A stretch of 64,000 nt of DNA from Coriolopsis trogii (taxonomy: Eukaryota; Basidiomycota; Agaricomycetes; Polyporales; Polyporaceae), in the NCBI GenBank assembly GCA_020543525.1, contig JAHYIO010000005.1:1461001-1525000 (forward strand). The letters run 5' to 3'. The notes under the pieces are model-generated. The model saw nothing but the letters and a program-made list of their open reading frames with translations, was not told the origin of the DNA and did no database searches. Both the position numbers and the translations under genes were made by a program. Shown here in pieces: positions 1 through 13,367 of the stretch. Position 1 is the first letter of the stretch. Every line of letters begins with the position of its first letter.

Positions 1-1979
1 CATGTCTCTTGGGCCGTGATGGTGCTATGCGCGAGTGTCTATACTGAATGTCTATCGACCCGATGAGTGTATGTATCAACGACAAGGGAGCAGATCGAGA
101 GCAAGTCTAGAGGGAGGGAGGCCAAAGGGCCCTGCTGTAGAGAAACGTTCAAATGCGTGCGGGGTCGTGAGGGTATCGTGGACAAAGAACAGACAAACCC
201 CGCGACTTATCTCTTTATACCCGACGCCTCGCCTCCTTCGCGCACATTCGAATTCCAAAAACCGATTCGGAGTCGAAGCTGGTGGCAGACTCAGCGCCGC
301 TGTACAGTCATCACGCAAAGCGGCGGTCTGTGCTATAGCCTATCAGCAACGGCTTCTCACGTCAGTCTATCGCTCTTGCTTGGCCCAACGTGGGGTGCCC
401 CGGCCAATCGTAGCGCGAGGGAGGGTGGGCAGGTCGTCGAGGAGGTCGAGAGCGAGAAACCATTTTGACTTTTACGTGCGGCGCCTCTTTCTGCGGTCAC
501 GCGGCATATCCTCGGCAGATCCCCCTCTTTCCACTCATCTCCTTCCATTGCTTTAAATGGTGCGCCTTCTTCACCTCTTGGGGAGACCGTTTACTATCTT
601 CCGAGGACACTCGACTCCTCCAAAGCTCTAGCCGGTGCAAAGCTGCTCCTAACGAGCAGATAAGACTCGAAGATGATGCCATCTCAAAGTTAGTGACGAT
701 CCTTCTCAGCAGGCATCCATGCCCGACCACTGATTACAAAGCGCGGTCTACAGGGTTCAGAGTAAGGTTCAGGCTGTTCAGCAGAACCCGGGACGTGACC
801 CGGAGAGGCAGGACATCCCGACCTCTCGGAGAGGTACCGGATATCATCCTTCTCCATCTCAATCTGAGTCACCAGAGTACGTCGCGCACCTCATATGCTC
901 GGGTTGGTCAGCACCTCGAGCACGACATACGAACGGACGTTGTGCATAGTCTTCAGATGGGGCAGCATAGAGCGGTGGTGGTCACTGAGTAGACAGGATC
1001 GTATGGAGAGCCTGCAGTGAGCGCCAGCCTCGCCCGGCGTGACACTCATGGATTGCTCTAGCACCGCTACAGGATCGAGACTTGCCATATTACAACTTTC
1101 GGGCTGACCAACAGCTCTGCCAAGTAGCATGCATGACCAGCAAGTACCGCACGTACTTATAACTTCTCGCTACCCGGCGCTATACACGCGCGTGGGCGCT
1201 TCATTCCGTGTCCCACCGCTACAGATCGGCCAATCGGGCACCCAAAAAAAGCGATAAAGTATGTGCAGTTCCCTCCAAAGAAAGCCCCCATCCAAGAACA
1301 TTTCCGGCCTGGCCTTACAAGAGTCACGCACAACAGATCTGTTCTGTTGCCAGCGTCGTGCATGAAGCACATCGCGCCCACGTGACCGCGTTTCTCCTCG
1401 GAGGCTCGGAGGCTCGGGGATGAGGCCTTGAGGATCATCGAGGGACGCACTGCTCGCCCGCGGATTCCGATCCTCGCCGTCCTCGACGTCCCGTTGAGGG
1501 AATTCCCCTCCAGGTAACAACTTTGTCTAGGGTGGCGCCCGCTCGCCATAGCAGATGCCGTCATGAAGGATTCCTCGGCCATCCTCGAACCTTGTCCCCA
1601 AGTTAGAGCCTGCTGAATCAGCGCGTGCCCGTTCTCGACGCGTACGTCCTGCGAGAACCTCACTGTTGGTCGGACTCGAGAACGTCATGTCCCATGCGGC
1701 TTTGGTCTTGTGGAAGCAAGTATCGTGTTCCTATGTTTCTGCAACACGACGCCAGCTCGACGGCTGCCAAAGACGTAGCCTATCACGTACGACGTGGTAT
1801 AAAGAGGACGGCGAGGTTCGCAGATGCCTCGACGGAGAGCGCTTGCATTGTAGCTGCCGTGCACACCCTGACTAGAGATACAATAATAACACGTAACTTA
1901 GAGGTGAAAAAGAGCGCAGGCATACCTCCCCTCGTGCACGTCGGACAAGAGTCACAAGTCGCGTCGCGGGCACGAGCAC
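1..1979. other. No gene recognised
   Basis: Both strands were read. The open frames here (for example 465-992 + and 1157-1663 -) overlap one another, have no recognisable domain and cannot be linked by splice sites into a longer frame. The stretch lies beyond the 3' end of the SLATT protein gene and may hold its 3' untranslated region plus intergenic DNA. Confidence 0.5.
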
Positions 1980-3460
1980 TCACACAGGCGAGTCGTTCGT
2001 CTTCTCCTTCTGCTTCCTCTTCACGTTGATATCGTCCCCGACGCCCTCGACCTGGTTCCCCATGATCTCCTCGAACCGTCGCCGATACCGGTTGATCATA
2101 TGGTCCTGCTCCTGGCCGCACTTCCAGCCGTGGTCCATCTCGAACGCCTCGAGGTCGCGGATGAACGACTCGAGGTCCTGCACCCTCCGCACGGACTCTT
2201 CGGGCTCGCCCGAGCCGCGTGCTTTTGCGAGATAGGACGCGGCGAGGGTGGACATACCGCCGAGGATGGACGTCGCGATGGACGTCTGTGTCGGACGCGG
2301 GTCAGGTGAGTACTGTCATTTCAACAGAGATAAGACGATGCCACCTCACCTGTTTCCCCGACGTGGCGGCGGCCACTCCCGTAGTCAACGCCCCAAGCAC
2401 CACCTGCGCCCCAATAGCCACATTCAACGACCACCCATGTGCACGTGCTAAACGACGCGAAAAAACGCGTTGAAGCACTCAGAATCAGTCCAGAACCGCG
2501 GACCGGTGGAGGACACAAGACACAGAAGCACACACCTCGAAGCTCCGCCTTCAGCTTCTCCGCCTTCGCCGCATCGAGCGTGGGCTTAATCCGCTCCCCA
2601 ATCGTCTTCTCCCCGTTCTGCACGAGCGTCCCCGCCTGGGAAAGGACCACACTCCTTCTGTTACCCATCCCGTTCCCGATCCCGAGCCCGCTCCCGTTCC
2701 CACTCACCGGCACGCCCACCACGGGCCCGTCCCGCCCATAATAAGGGATGTTCCAGTCCGCAGCGAACGCCTGCGACTGGAACCCTTCAGGATTCGACGC
2801 GAGTGCACCCGGGCCAGCACCCGGGGTCGGGGTGTGCGGCAGGGACTTCAAGGGAGGGGCCGTTGGATACCGCTCGAGCTGGCGGATCGGTCGTTCGCTG
2901 TGGCCATAGCTGACCGCGCGCTGGGGCGGCCGACGAAGGCTCGAGTGTGGTGACAGTCCGTAGTGGCCGCCGTTCCCGTTACCGCCGTTGCCCGTCGGGC
3001 TCGCGGGATTGATGAGCACTTGGGACGACGATGCTTGTGGTGATGCGCCGCCTTGCGCGCGCTCATGCTCGTCTTCGTCGGATTCTTGCGGAGGATCTGC
3101 GGTGAGTCTGCGCGAGGGGCCTGCGATAGCGCCACTCGGGGTATATGGGCTGGGTGGTATCGGAGGGCTATTCGAAGGCGGGTGGGTGTTCAAGGTGGAC
3201 AGAGGTGCTGATGATGAAGCTGGGCTGGCTACCTCGCCAGTGGGTGCGGGGGTGGGCATGGAGATAGGGTCGGGCATTGGGACGGCTTTCCTGAAAGATG
3301 TGGTCTGGACGGGAGGACCGGCTGGAGATGAAGAGATGGTGGTGGCCGGATCCGCGTGGCTGGAGTGGGGTGGCTCGTGCGTGCTTGGAGAAGCCTGCGC
3401 GTGGGGCGTGGCCGACTTTGTGCTGGAGTTGTGGCTGTTGCGCTGAGGATTCGGGTCCAT
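1980..3460 (-). CDS. SLATT-domain two-span membrane protein (fungal type)
   Basis: Three exons (3460-2536, 2447-2350, 2285-1980) join in frame to 442 residues; the introns are 88 and 64 nt, both GT-AG. Residues 1 to about 285 are low-complexity, rich in Pro, Ser, Gly and Asn, and probably disordered. From about residue 300 an amphipathic segment leads into two hydrophobic spans of about 20 residues joined by a short turn (around residues 312-365), and then a basic, coiled-coil-prone tail (RYRRRFEEIMGNQ) follows. This matches the fungal SLATT family (SMODS and SLOG-associating two-transmembrane domain). Bacterial SLATT proteins are proposed membrane effectors of nucleotide-signal defence systems; the role in fungi is unknown. 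The start at 3460 is the first ATG of the open exon. Exon 1 read on without splicing gives a spurious tail. Confidence 0.8.
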
Positions 3461-6171
3461 GGGGAGCGTGCGGGAGCGCGTATTAGAGGGCGAAGGGCTG
3501 GCATGATTTGTTGGGCGAGAGGAGATGGAGTTATAAGCGAAGGGCGCGGTGTTGCGACCGGGTGCCGCGTTACCGCTCTGGGCACGCTTCCATTGACCTT
3601 TCAGATCTCAGATCGTCCCCGTCTGCCCTCGTCTGCCCTCGTCTGCCCCCTCGCACATGCCTTTTGCAGCAGCGCCGAGCACCCCGCCTAGTGCCAAGCC
3701 TGTCGGTTCCCAACGCGGGTCCGCGAACTCCCAACTTGGACCTACACCCACGGGCGCCACCAGCACTCACACCGACACGAGGATATCGACGTCTTTGGCG
3801 CGCGGGACGTTCTCCAAGGACCCCTCCTTGTGCGCACCGGAGCAGATGACCTCCGTTGTGCTGGCTGCCGGCATGGTTCGAAGAAGGAGGAGCGTATAGT
3901 GAACCCAATCTGCTTGGGGTCCCTGCGACTTACATATTGACGCGGGAGCAGATTGATTGGCTGCTGACCGATTTGCTCGGATATGCCTTCTTCCCAGGGT
4001 CCCATCTCCCGCGCTTCGGAATCCTCCCTCGACACCATCTTCGCCACTTGGTGACCGCCTAAGTACCACTTACCATCCCCCCTGGCCGAGACCGGAACAG
4101 GCCCGTGTGCCACATTTCGCTAGCAGCTGCTCATTCTTCGCGTTCTGCCAGTGTTTGGCTTCCCTGCGACGTCTCCGCGGAGAGGCACCCGTTGAAGGTA
4201 CGTCATTGGCAAGTTCAGTTTACGCCATACGAGCGGATCGTGACATGAAGTGGTTGGAACTTGAAGGCGGGCGAGACGACGATGTCTCCGGTGGCCAGAC
4301 TTCTGCGGTGATTCCAATATACGATCGCTCAATCTGTGAGTCCACACTTGTCAGACAGCCTGAGCTCCAGCGCCGCGGTGGCACCCACGACTGTTGGGTA
4401 CTCGAGCCCTCTATACCCCGCAGGAGGACAAGAGCCGCGACACTTGACAGAAGGTTCCCATGGCGATTTCCACTAGCTAGTGCTATCGCGCACGTTCCGA
4501 CCCAAACCTCGGTATTGCCAGCGGTCTTCGCTGTACCTCGAGCTTGACACCGGCATACAATCAGCTCCGTTACATCCAGGTTGGGTGGACGAACGTTGGC
4601 GAGTAGCCCGGGTAAGCGTTCTAGTTATGAAAGTTCGTGGAGAAAACTGGCGTGACGATCTCGAAGTCCAGGACGATTGGATATAGCCTAGGGATAGCCT
4701 GGGAGAAGCCTTTCGGAAGAAGAGCATGTTATGGGCACCGCAGCACCATCGTCTGTTGTCCATTCCTTCCCGTTATGCCAGGAGAGGGCGGTATCAGATC
4801 TCACTGCTCCATCTTGCGTCCTAGACACAAACTTCGCAGGGCCTAACTATCCAGGAACGAGACGCTCATCAGGGCGGGTACTCGAGGCTTGCATTCCTAC
4901 ACCTCGCCGAAGTTACGCACTAGCTTCCTTAGCGTGCTCCGAGTGTCCAGAAGACCAGTCTCCACGCGTTGCGGAAGTCCGACAGCCTAGCTGGGCTTCG
5001 GCGTCGCCTACATGTGCCGCCAGCCGTTCTGCAGCCCGAGCTTCCCTGCAATGACGTTGCTGCGGTCAGTAGTCGTTCATCCGTTGGTAAGATCACCCAC
5101 GTCCATCGCCGGCATGATGACAGGCAAGCGCGCTCAGAACCTATCGACGAGGGTGAGCGAAGCGACGACGCATCCCGCGAGGGACTTGTGCGGTCGTTCC
5201 ATATGGTCAGTGCTCCGTTACGGGCGGGAACTCCACCTGCGGAACTGTGAAAGATGGACTTCATTTCGGTCATAGGAGCGGCACCGAGACCGTACTGGTT
5301 GACAAAGCCTTCTCAATATTAACGTGACACATTCGCGTTTCATGCTGCCGCAAGTGCTGCCAAAGGTGGAGAGATATGCCAGGGCATCTCGGGCGATACG
5401 ACAGGCTCCGTGGATCTAGAATTGCCGACGGTCTTGAGCAACACAGAACACGCACGTACCGACCTTTGCAGAAGCCCGGAACCTGCACGTCAGTTGGTGG
5501 CTATCTACACGAGACAGAACGAACACTCACCCGATTCGTCCACGATTGGAGTCGATCGCGCGAAGGTTTGCTGCGTTTACGACATGGCATGCCCCGAGCG
5601 TGCGCAGCGCGAGAAGCCACAGTGAGGAAGTCGCAGGGCGACACACGTTTGATTCGCGCTTTGCCTCCCGCTCAACGACCGCCTACATGTCCCTTGTCCC
5701 AAGGCTCATCGGACCTACCTTTCCCCATCCAAATTGTCCTCTTCGAGTCTGGAGATACGCGAACTGATTCTGGTTGATCTGATGCTTGGATCTCGAGGGC
5801 TCAGGCTTTCAGGTAAGCCATTACGTCACTGTGCTGAAATCTGGAGAAGAATCATAGGCAATTGTGTGTAGAACGAGCCAATGGCTTGAGTTTTGTTGTT
5901 GTCGGTACGACTTGGAATCAGGAGTTGCCTGTATTGGACATTCCCCCACGCAAGATTTAATCTTGTGTGCAGATCGCGGCCAACTCCGATATTAGATGCT
6001 GTGATCACGTGTTCGCCAATTTCCGTTATATGTCGAAATCCCAAAACGTGTTTCTTTTTCTCTTCCTCTTCACTCGATCCCGCGGCGCAGCGAGCGAGCG
6101 AAGAGGAAGAGACTCACGACCACTACGACACACGACATATTGCACAACGTTCAGAATACACTCCTTTCGCC
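3461..6171. other. No gene recognised; upstream regions of two divergent genes
   Basis: This 2.7 kb lies between the divergent SLATT and URA2 genes and should hold both promoters. A short open frame at 3657-3899 (+, 80 codons) and several overlapping frames up to 5.8 kb have no recognisable domain and no in-frame continuation. A CT-rich stretch (6046-6075) lies about 100-125 nt before the URA2 start. Confidence 0.5.
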
Positions 6172-9100
6172 ATGGTCCTATCCAACCCCGCGCATTCAAC
6201 CAACGTCGTGCGGCCTGTCCTCGCTCGTTCAGCCTCAAACTATCCAAACGGGGTTCCTGCTCCTCCCATCGCGACGACTTTCGAAAAAAACGAGCACGCT
6301 TTGACGGACGCGGTCCTAGAGCTCGCAGATGGCACCGCCTTCCGCGGTATGAGCTTTGGTGCAGAGGGAAAAAGCGTGGCCGGGGAGTGTGTCTTCCAGA
6401 CCGGTGCGCCCTTCTGCTGTCTTCATAAGAGGTCCGCGCTCATGCTATGAATTTCAAGGTATGGTTGGGTACACCGAGTCTCTCACAGATCCATCCTACG
6501 AAGGTCAGATCCTCATCCTCACCTACCCCCTCATTGGAAACTACGGTGTGCCCCCTCGCCCGGATACCCAGTCCTTGGAAAATCTCCCCGCAGACTTCGA
6601 GTCTTCACGCATACATGTCGCTGCCCTCGTCGTAGGCTCGTACTCTGAAGACTTCAGCCATTTCCTCGCCGGCTCCTCCCTCGGGCAATGGCTGAAGGAG
6701 AGCGGGGTGCCCGCCATCTTCGGCGTCGACACCCGCGCACTCACCAAAAAGATCCGCGAGAAAGGCTCGATGCTGGGCAAGATCCTCGCCAGGCGCACGG
6801 ACGGAGCTGGTAACAGGCATACGTCATTGATCTCCCCCTCCACGCCAGCGTCTCGCGCACCCTCGCCTCCGGGCGCACCCTCTGGCGGCGCGATGTGGCG
6901 CGAGGACTACCAGGATATCCCATTCTACGACCCCAACCAGGAGAACCTCGTCGCTGTCGTCTCCATCAAGGCCCCGCGCGTGTTCAAGCCAGTGGTAGAA
7001 CCCAAAATGCACCCGTCAGGCACGCGCCCTCTTCGGGTGCTCGCCGTGGACGTCGGGATGAAGTTCAACCAGATCCGGTGCTTCATTCATCGTGGCGTGG
7101 AACTCAAGGTGGTCCCTTGGGACTACGACTACCTCTCGGAGTCTGAGGAGCCCTTCGATGGCCTGTTCGTCTCGAACGGTCCAGGCGACCCCACGATGGT
7201 TGCGCCGACGATCGAGCGGCTTGCGCGCGCGATGGAAAAGGCCGATAGGCCCATCTTCGGTATTTGTTTGGGACACCAACTGCTCGCGCTCGCGGCCGGC
7301 GCCAAGACGTCGAAGATGAAGTACGGCAATCGCGGGCACAACCTCCCGTGCACTGACGCTCTCAGCGGCCGCTGCTACATTACGAGTCAGAACCACGGAT
7401 ACCAGGTTGAGGCTGCGTCACTGCCCGAGGGCTGGAAGGAACTTTTCCAGAACGCCAACGACGGGAGCAACGAAGGCATCTACTGTGTTGACAAGCCCTT
7501 CTTCTCTGTTCAGTTCCACCCGGAGTCTACGCCCGGGCCGCGCGATACGGAGTTCCTCTTCGAGGTGTTTATCCAGAACATCATCGACTGCGCGAAGACG
7601 GGGAGCCTCGTCCCCATTCAGATGCCCGGTGGCAGCAAGGAGGAGAACGAGAAGCGCGTCCCGCGCGCGGACGTGCAGAAGGTGCTCATCCTTGGCTCCG
7701 GTGGTCTCTCCATTGGACAGGCGGGCGAGTTCGACTACTCTGGCTCGCAGGCGATCAAGGCGCTCAAGGAAGAAGGCATCTACACCATTCTCGTAAACCC
7801 GAACATCGCTACCATCGCCACCTCGCGCGGTCTTGCTGACAAGGTGTACTTCCTTCCTGTCACGCCCGAGTTTGTGCGCAAGATCATCAAGTATGAGAAG
7901 CCCGACGGGATCTATGTGACATTTGGTGGCCAGACAGCATTGAACGTCGGCATCAAGCTCAAGGACGAGTTCGAGAGCCTCGGATGCAAGGTGCTGGGTA
8001 CACCCATTGATACGATCATCATGACGGAGGACCGACAGCTGTTCGCGAGTGCGATGGCGGAGATCGGGGAGCGGTGCGCGCAGTCGAGCACGGCGACGAC
8101 GACGGACGAGGCTGTCGCTGCCGCCAACACGATCGGCTACCCGGTCATCGTGCGCGCGGCGTACGCGCTCGGGGGTCTTGGCTCGGGCTTTGCGCAGAAC
8201 GAGCAGCAGTTGAAGGCGCTGTGCAGCAAGGCGTTTGCGACGAGTCCGCAGGTGCTCGTGGAGAAGAGCATGAAGGGGTGGAAGGAGATCGAGTACGAAG
8301 TCGTTCGGGACTGCCGTGACAACTGCATCACCGTCTGCAACATGGAGGTAGGTTCTCGACGTCTGCTGTGTCTGAGCGGTCGCTGACTCGGTGTGGGTCA
8401 GAACTTTGACCCGCTGGGTATCCATACGGGCGACTCAATCGTCGTGGCGCCTTCACAGACGTTGTCGGATGCAGACTACAACATGCTACGCACGACGGCT
8501 ATCAACGTCATCCGCCACCTCGGGGTCATCGGCGAGTGCAATATTCAGTACGCGCTGAACCCGACTTCGCGCGAGTACTGCATCATCGAGGTCAACGCAC
8601 GTCTGTCGCGGTCCTCTGCACTGGCGTCGAAGGCGACCGGGTACCCGCTGGCGTTCATCGCTGCGAAGCTCGGGTTGGGGATTCCGCTGAACGAGATCAA
8701 GAACTCGGTGACGAAGGTGACGTCTGCGTGCTTTGAGCCTAGCTTGGACTACGTTGTCGTCAAGATCCCCCGCTGGGACTTGAAAAAGTTCAGCCGCGTC
8801 AGTCCCTTGCTGAGCAGCAGCATGAAGAGTGTCGGAGAGGTCATGAGCATCGGTCGGTCGTTCCAGGAGACGATACAAAAAGCTATCCGCGCGATCGATG
8901 ATTCGTTCTCAGGATTCGCAAAGGTACGCCCGGGTGTGAACTTGGAGGATCTCAGGCTGATTATCCCTCGATAGAACAACTTTGTCGAGGACATTGACGA
9001 AGAGCTCATGAACCCGACGGACAAGCGGATCTTCGCTATTGCCACTGCGTTCCATCGCGGATACAGCGTCGAGAAGATCTGGCAGATGACGAACATTGAC

Positions 9101-12100
9101 AAGTGGTTCCTCACCAAACTCCAGTCGATCTTCCGCATGGAGCAGCACCTCTAGTGAGTGTCGCAACTGGTGCGCAGTGGACAGCATCTGAACCATGGCT
9201 TCGTTCAGCCAATGCAACGTGAACTCGATTAGCTCGGACCTGCTTCGCCAGGCCAAGCAGCTTGGCTTCTCCGACCGCCAGATTGCTACCTGCATGGGAA
9301 CAACTGAGCTGGCTGTCCGACGCCTGCGTCAAGAGTGCGGAGTGGCGCCGTTTGTCAAGCAAATCGATACCGTCGCTGCCGAGTTCCCGGCCTTCACGAA
9401 CTACCTCTACACGACGTACAACGCGGTCGAACACGACATCACGTTTGACGATTGTGGTGTCATGGTCCTCGGTTCGGGTGTGTATCGCATCGGCTCCTCT
9501 GTTGAGTTCGACTGGTGCGCGGTCCGCGCCATCCGGACGCTGCGCGATAACGGCTTGCCCACGGTCATGGTCAACTACAACCCGGAGACCGTCAGTACCG
9601 ACTATGACGAGGCCGACCGCTTGTACTTTGAGAACATCAGCTTGGAGACTATCCTCGACATCTACGACACGGAGCGCTCGCGCGGGGTCATCCTCTCCAT
9701 GGGCGGTCAGACCCCGAACAATATCGCCCTGCCGCTCTACCGCCAGAATGTCAAGATCTATGGGACGTCCCCGGAGATGATTGACACTGCTGAGAACCGG
9801 TTCAAGTTCTCGCGTCTACTCGACGAGATCGGCGTCGACCAGCCGCTGTGGAAGGAACTGTCTAGCTTCCAGGAGGCGCATGCGTTCTGTGAGAAGGTCG
9901 GGTACCCGGTGCTCGTCCGCCCGTCCTACGTTCTGTCGGGTGCTGCCATGAACGTGGTGTTCGGCCAGGACGACCTCAGCAGCTACCTGTCGCAAGCCGC
10001 CGCGGTGTCGCGTGAGCACCCGGTCGTGATCACGAAGTACATCGAGAGCGCAAAGGAGATCGAGATGGACGCCGTGGCGAAGGATGGCAAGGTCATCATG
10101 CACTACATCTCGGAGCACGTTGAGAACGCGGGCGTGCACTCTGGCGACGCGACGTTGATCCACCCGCCCCAGGACCTCGACCCGGAGACCGTGCGCCGTA
10201 TCGAGGACGCGACGATGAAGATTGGCAATGCGCTCAACGTGACGGGACCGTTCAACATCCAGTTCATTGCGAAGAACAACGAGATCAAGGTCATCGAGTG
10301 CAATCTCCGCGCCGCGCGTTCGTTCCCGTTCGTCTCCAAGGTCACTGGTATCGACGCGATCGAGATGGCGACGAAGGTCATGCTCAGTTTACCCGTCGAG
10401 CCCTATCCGCACGTACCGCTCCCTACCGACTACGTCGGCGTCAAGGTTCCGCAGTTCAGCTTCAGTCGGCTGTCCGGGGCGGACCCCATCCTCGGTGTTG
10501 AGATGGCGTCTACTGGAGAGGTTGCGTGCTTTGGTTACAATAAGTACGAGGCGTACATCAAGGCGCTGGTGTCGACGGGCATAGTGCTGCCCAAGAAGAA
10601 CATATTGTTCTCTATCGGTAGCTTCAAGGAGAAGCTCGAGATCCTTCCGTCTGTCCAGAGACTCCATGCGGCTGGGTACAACATCTTCGGTACGTCCGGC
10701 ACTGCGGACTTCTTCACGGAGCACAATGTTCCCTGCAAGGTAAGGCGTGGCTTCCATTCTTAGGGGGGGGGGGTTCGTTCTGATGGCGTTGTGTTATACA
10801 GTACCTCGAAATATTGGGAGAGGACAGCGAGCAGAAGTCCGAATACTCCCTGACCCAGCACCTGGCCAACAACCTCATTGACATGTACATCAACCTCCCG
10901 TCCAAGAACCATTACAGGCGCCCTGCGAGCTATGCCAGCAAAGGATATCGCACCCGTCGTATGGCCGTCGACTTCGCCGTGCCCCTCATTACGAACGTCA
11001 AGATCGCGAAGCTGCTGTTCGAGGCGCTGGTCCGAAAGCTGCCCCTTGAAGTGTCGCCCGTGGACTTCAAGACGTCCCACGAGACGCATAACTTCCCTGG
11101 CCTGGTCAACATTGCGAGCTATGTGCCGGACCTCACTATGGCAGGGGAGGACTTCATCAATGCGACCAAAGCTTCGATCAGCGGTGGCTTCGTGACCGCC
11201 CTCGTACTTCCTGTCGGTCTGCATGGTCGCATCACGGATAGGGCTTCGCTCGATAGGGCGGGCAGCAACATCGCCGGCTCTGCGTACTGCAACTATGCGA
11301 TGAGCATCACCGCGTCCCCCGCGAATGTCAATGCCCTTGATGACGAAATCGAAGCGGATGTCAAGTCTCTCTTCGTACCCTTCCGCTACGGCGACCCGGA
11401 GAGCCAGATACCTGCTGCCGCCTCGCACTTCGCGGCGTGGCCTGCAGAGAAGCCCATCGTGACGGACGCACGTGGGGCGAACCTAGCCCCCATCTTGCTT
11501 CTTGCCGACTTGCACAACAGCTTGCTCCATGTCACGAACGTGCAGACGAAGGAGGATATGCTCTTGATCTCGCTCAGCAAAGCCAAGGGTCTCAAGGTCA
11601 CTTGCGACGTGACTGTGTACGCGCTGTTCTTTACAAGAGAGCAGTTCCCGGGCGTCACTTGCCTGCCGACCGCGGAGGACCAGCAATACCTGTGGAACAA
11701 TCTCGATGCTATCGATGTGTTCTCCGTTGGACGCGTTCCGTATGAGCTTGCGACACAACTCGGCAAGGAAGCGTCTGCGGCTTCGGGTATTGAAGAAACC
11801 CTCCCCTTGCTCCTGGGCGCGGTTGCGGCTGGTCGTCTGACGCTCGAAGATGTCCGTCGACGCCTGCATGATAACCCCTTGCGCATCTTCGCCCTTCCAG
11901 AGCAAGGACACGCCAACGTCGAGCTTACTGTTGGACGCAAGTACCTGTTCCATAAGCGCCAGCACTCTTGGTCTCCTCTGGAGGGTACGGTTGTCAACGG
12001 CGCAGTACATCGAGTACAGATCCATGGGCAGACTGCGTTCCTCGATGGCGTTCTCTCCAGCGCACCTTTGGGCAGGGACATCTCAAGTGCAACCATCAGC

Positions 12101-13367
12101 CATCCCCCTGCGGCCGAACGCAGAGCGTCTATCTCAGGACCGAAGCCGGATATACAGGCACTCGCCCCTCGCCCGGTCCCAGAACCGTCTGCTCAGACCC
12201 ACCCAGCCCCTCACGCGCATGCCATCGCATCCACGACGCTAGCGCCTGTGCAAGGTCCCGTCTCCGGCGGTGTGCAAATCTTCGGCCACCTGCTGCCCCA
12301 TCCTGCCTTCAACCGCCGTCACATCCTCACGGTCAAGCAGTTCGGTCACAAGGATGTGCACGACCTCTTCACACTTGCACATGAGATGCAGCTCCAGGTA
12401 GAGCGAAATGGGACCCTTGACATTCTCAAGGGGAAGGTGCTCGCTACGCTCTTCTACGAGCCGTCGACGAGGACGTCTTCCTCATTTGACGCGGCCATGA
12501 AGCGCTGCGGTGGACAAGTCGTCAGCGTGAACGTCGACGCGTCCTCCGTCCAGAAGGGCGAGACGCTACCGGATACCATCCGCACCCTTGGATGCTACGC
12601 GGATGCGATCGTCATCCGCCACCCCGAGGTAGGAAGCTCGCAGCTCGCCGCAAAGTTCTCGCCTGTCCCGATCCTCAATGCGGGCGATGGCATCGGTGAA
12701 CACCCGACTCAGGCGCTCCTCGACGTCTACACCATCCGTTCCGAGCTCGGTACCGTCAACGGGCGTACGATCACTATGCTCGGAGACCTCAAGAACGGGC
12801 GCACGGTCCACAGCCTCGTGACCCTCCTTTCGCTGTATTCCGTCCGGCTGAACTTCGTTTCGCCGCCGTCCCTCACGATGCCGGCGAGCGTCGTGTCCGC
12901 TGCGCGCAAGGCGGGCATCCCCGTGTACCAGTGCGAGTCGCTTGAGGAAGTACTCGGGGACACAGACGTGCTGTACGTCACGCGCATGCAGAAGGAGCGG
13001 TTCAAGGACGAGGCGGAGTGGAACGCCGTCAAGGACGCGTACCGCGTCGACCACGCGCTCCTCTCGCGCGCGAAGGAGGACATGATCGTCATGCATCCCC
13101 TCCCGCGTGTGAACGGTGAGTAGCGTCGTCCTCCTTTCATTGAAAATTGTGTGTGTTCCTGACGAGGGTCTTCCGAACTGTAGAAATCGACCCCGACGTC
13201 GACTTTGACTCTCGTCGGGCCGTGTACTTCCGGCAGATGCGCTACGGCCTCTTCGTGAGTATCCTCATCTGCTGGGAACCGTTTCCACCCTCGGTGCACG
13301 CGTACTGACCGTCAAACGTTCTCACGTCCAGATCCGCATGGCGCTCCTCGCGAGCGTGATGAGCTAA
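6172..13367 (+). CDS. URA2: Multifunctional carbamoyl-phosphate synthase / aspartate transcarbamoylase
   Basis: Eight exons (6172-6403, 6459-8347, 8402-8923, 8975-9153, 9209-10739, 10802-13115, 13184-13254, 13332-13367) give 2257 residues, against 2214 in yeast Ura2. The product makes carbamoyl phosphate from glutamine, bicarbonate and ATP and transfers it to aspartate, the first two steps of de novo UMP synthesis. Order: small subunit; class I glutaminase with nucleophile Cys347 in GICLGHQ and His431/Glu433 in QFHPES; two ATP-grasp halves from about residue 482; the UTP-sensing region before about 1450; a dihydroorotase-like domain (about 1452-1830) that lacks the metal-binding HxH motif; a Pro/Ala-rich linker; and the transcarbamoylase (about 1950-2257) with the carbamoyl-phosphate loop PSTRTS and with HPLPR. 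In yeast the enzyme is inhibited by UTP. All phases agree. The ATG at 6172 is the first in frame. Confidence 0.97.

Noticed and set aside
3657..3899. 80-codon plus-strand frame upstream of URA2
   Set aside because: Starts with a fair ATG and has a Ser/Thr/Pro-rich content, but has no homology that I recognise and no continuation.
7418..8425. 335-codon minus-strand open frame
   Set aside because: It lies wholly opposite URA2 exon 2 and the following intron; a codon-bias shadow of a highly GC-rich coding strand with no domain of its own.
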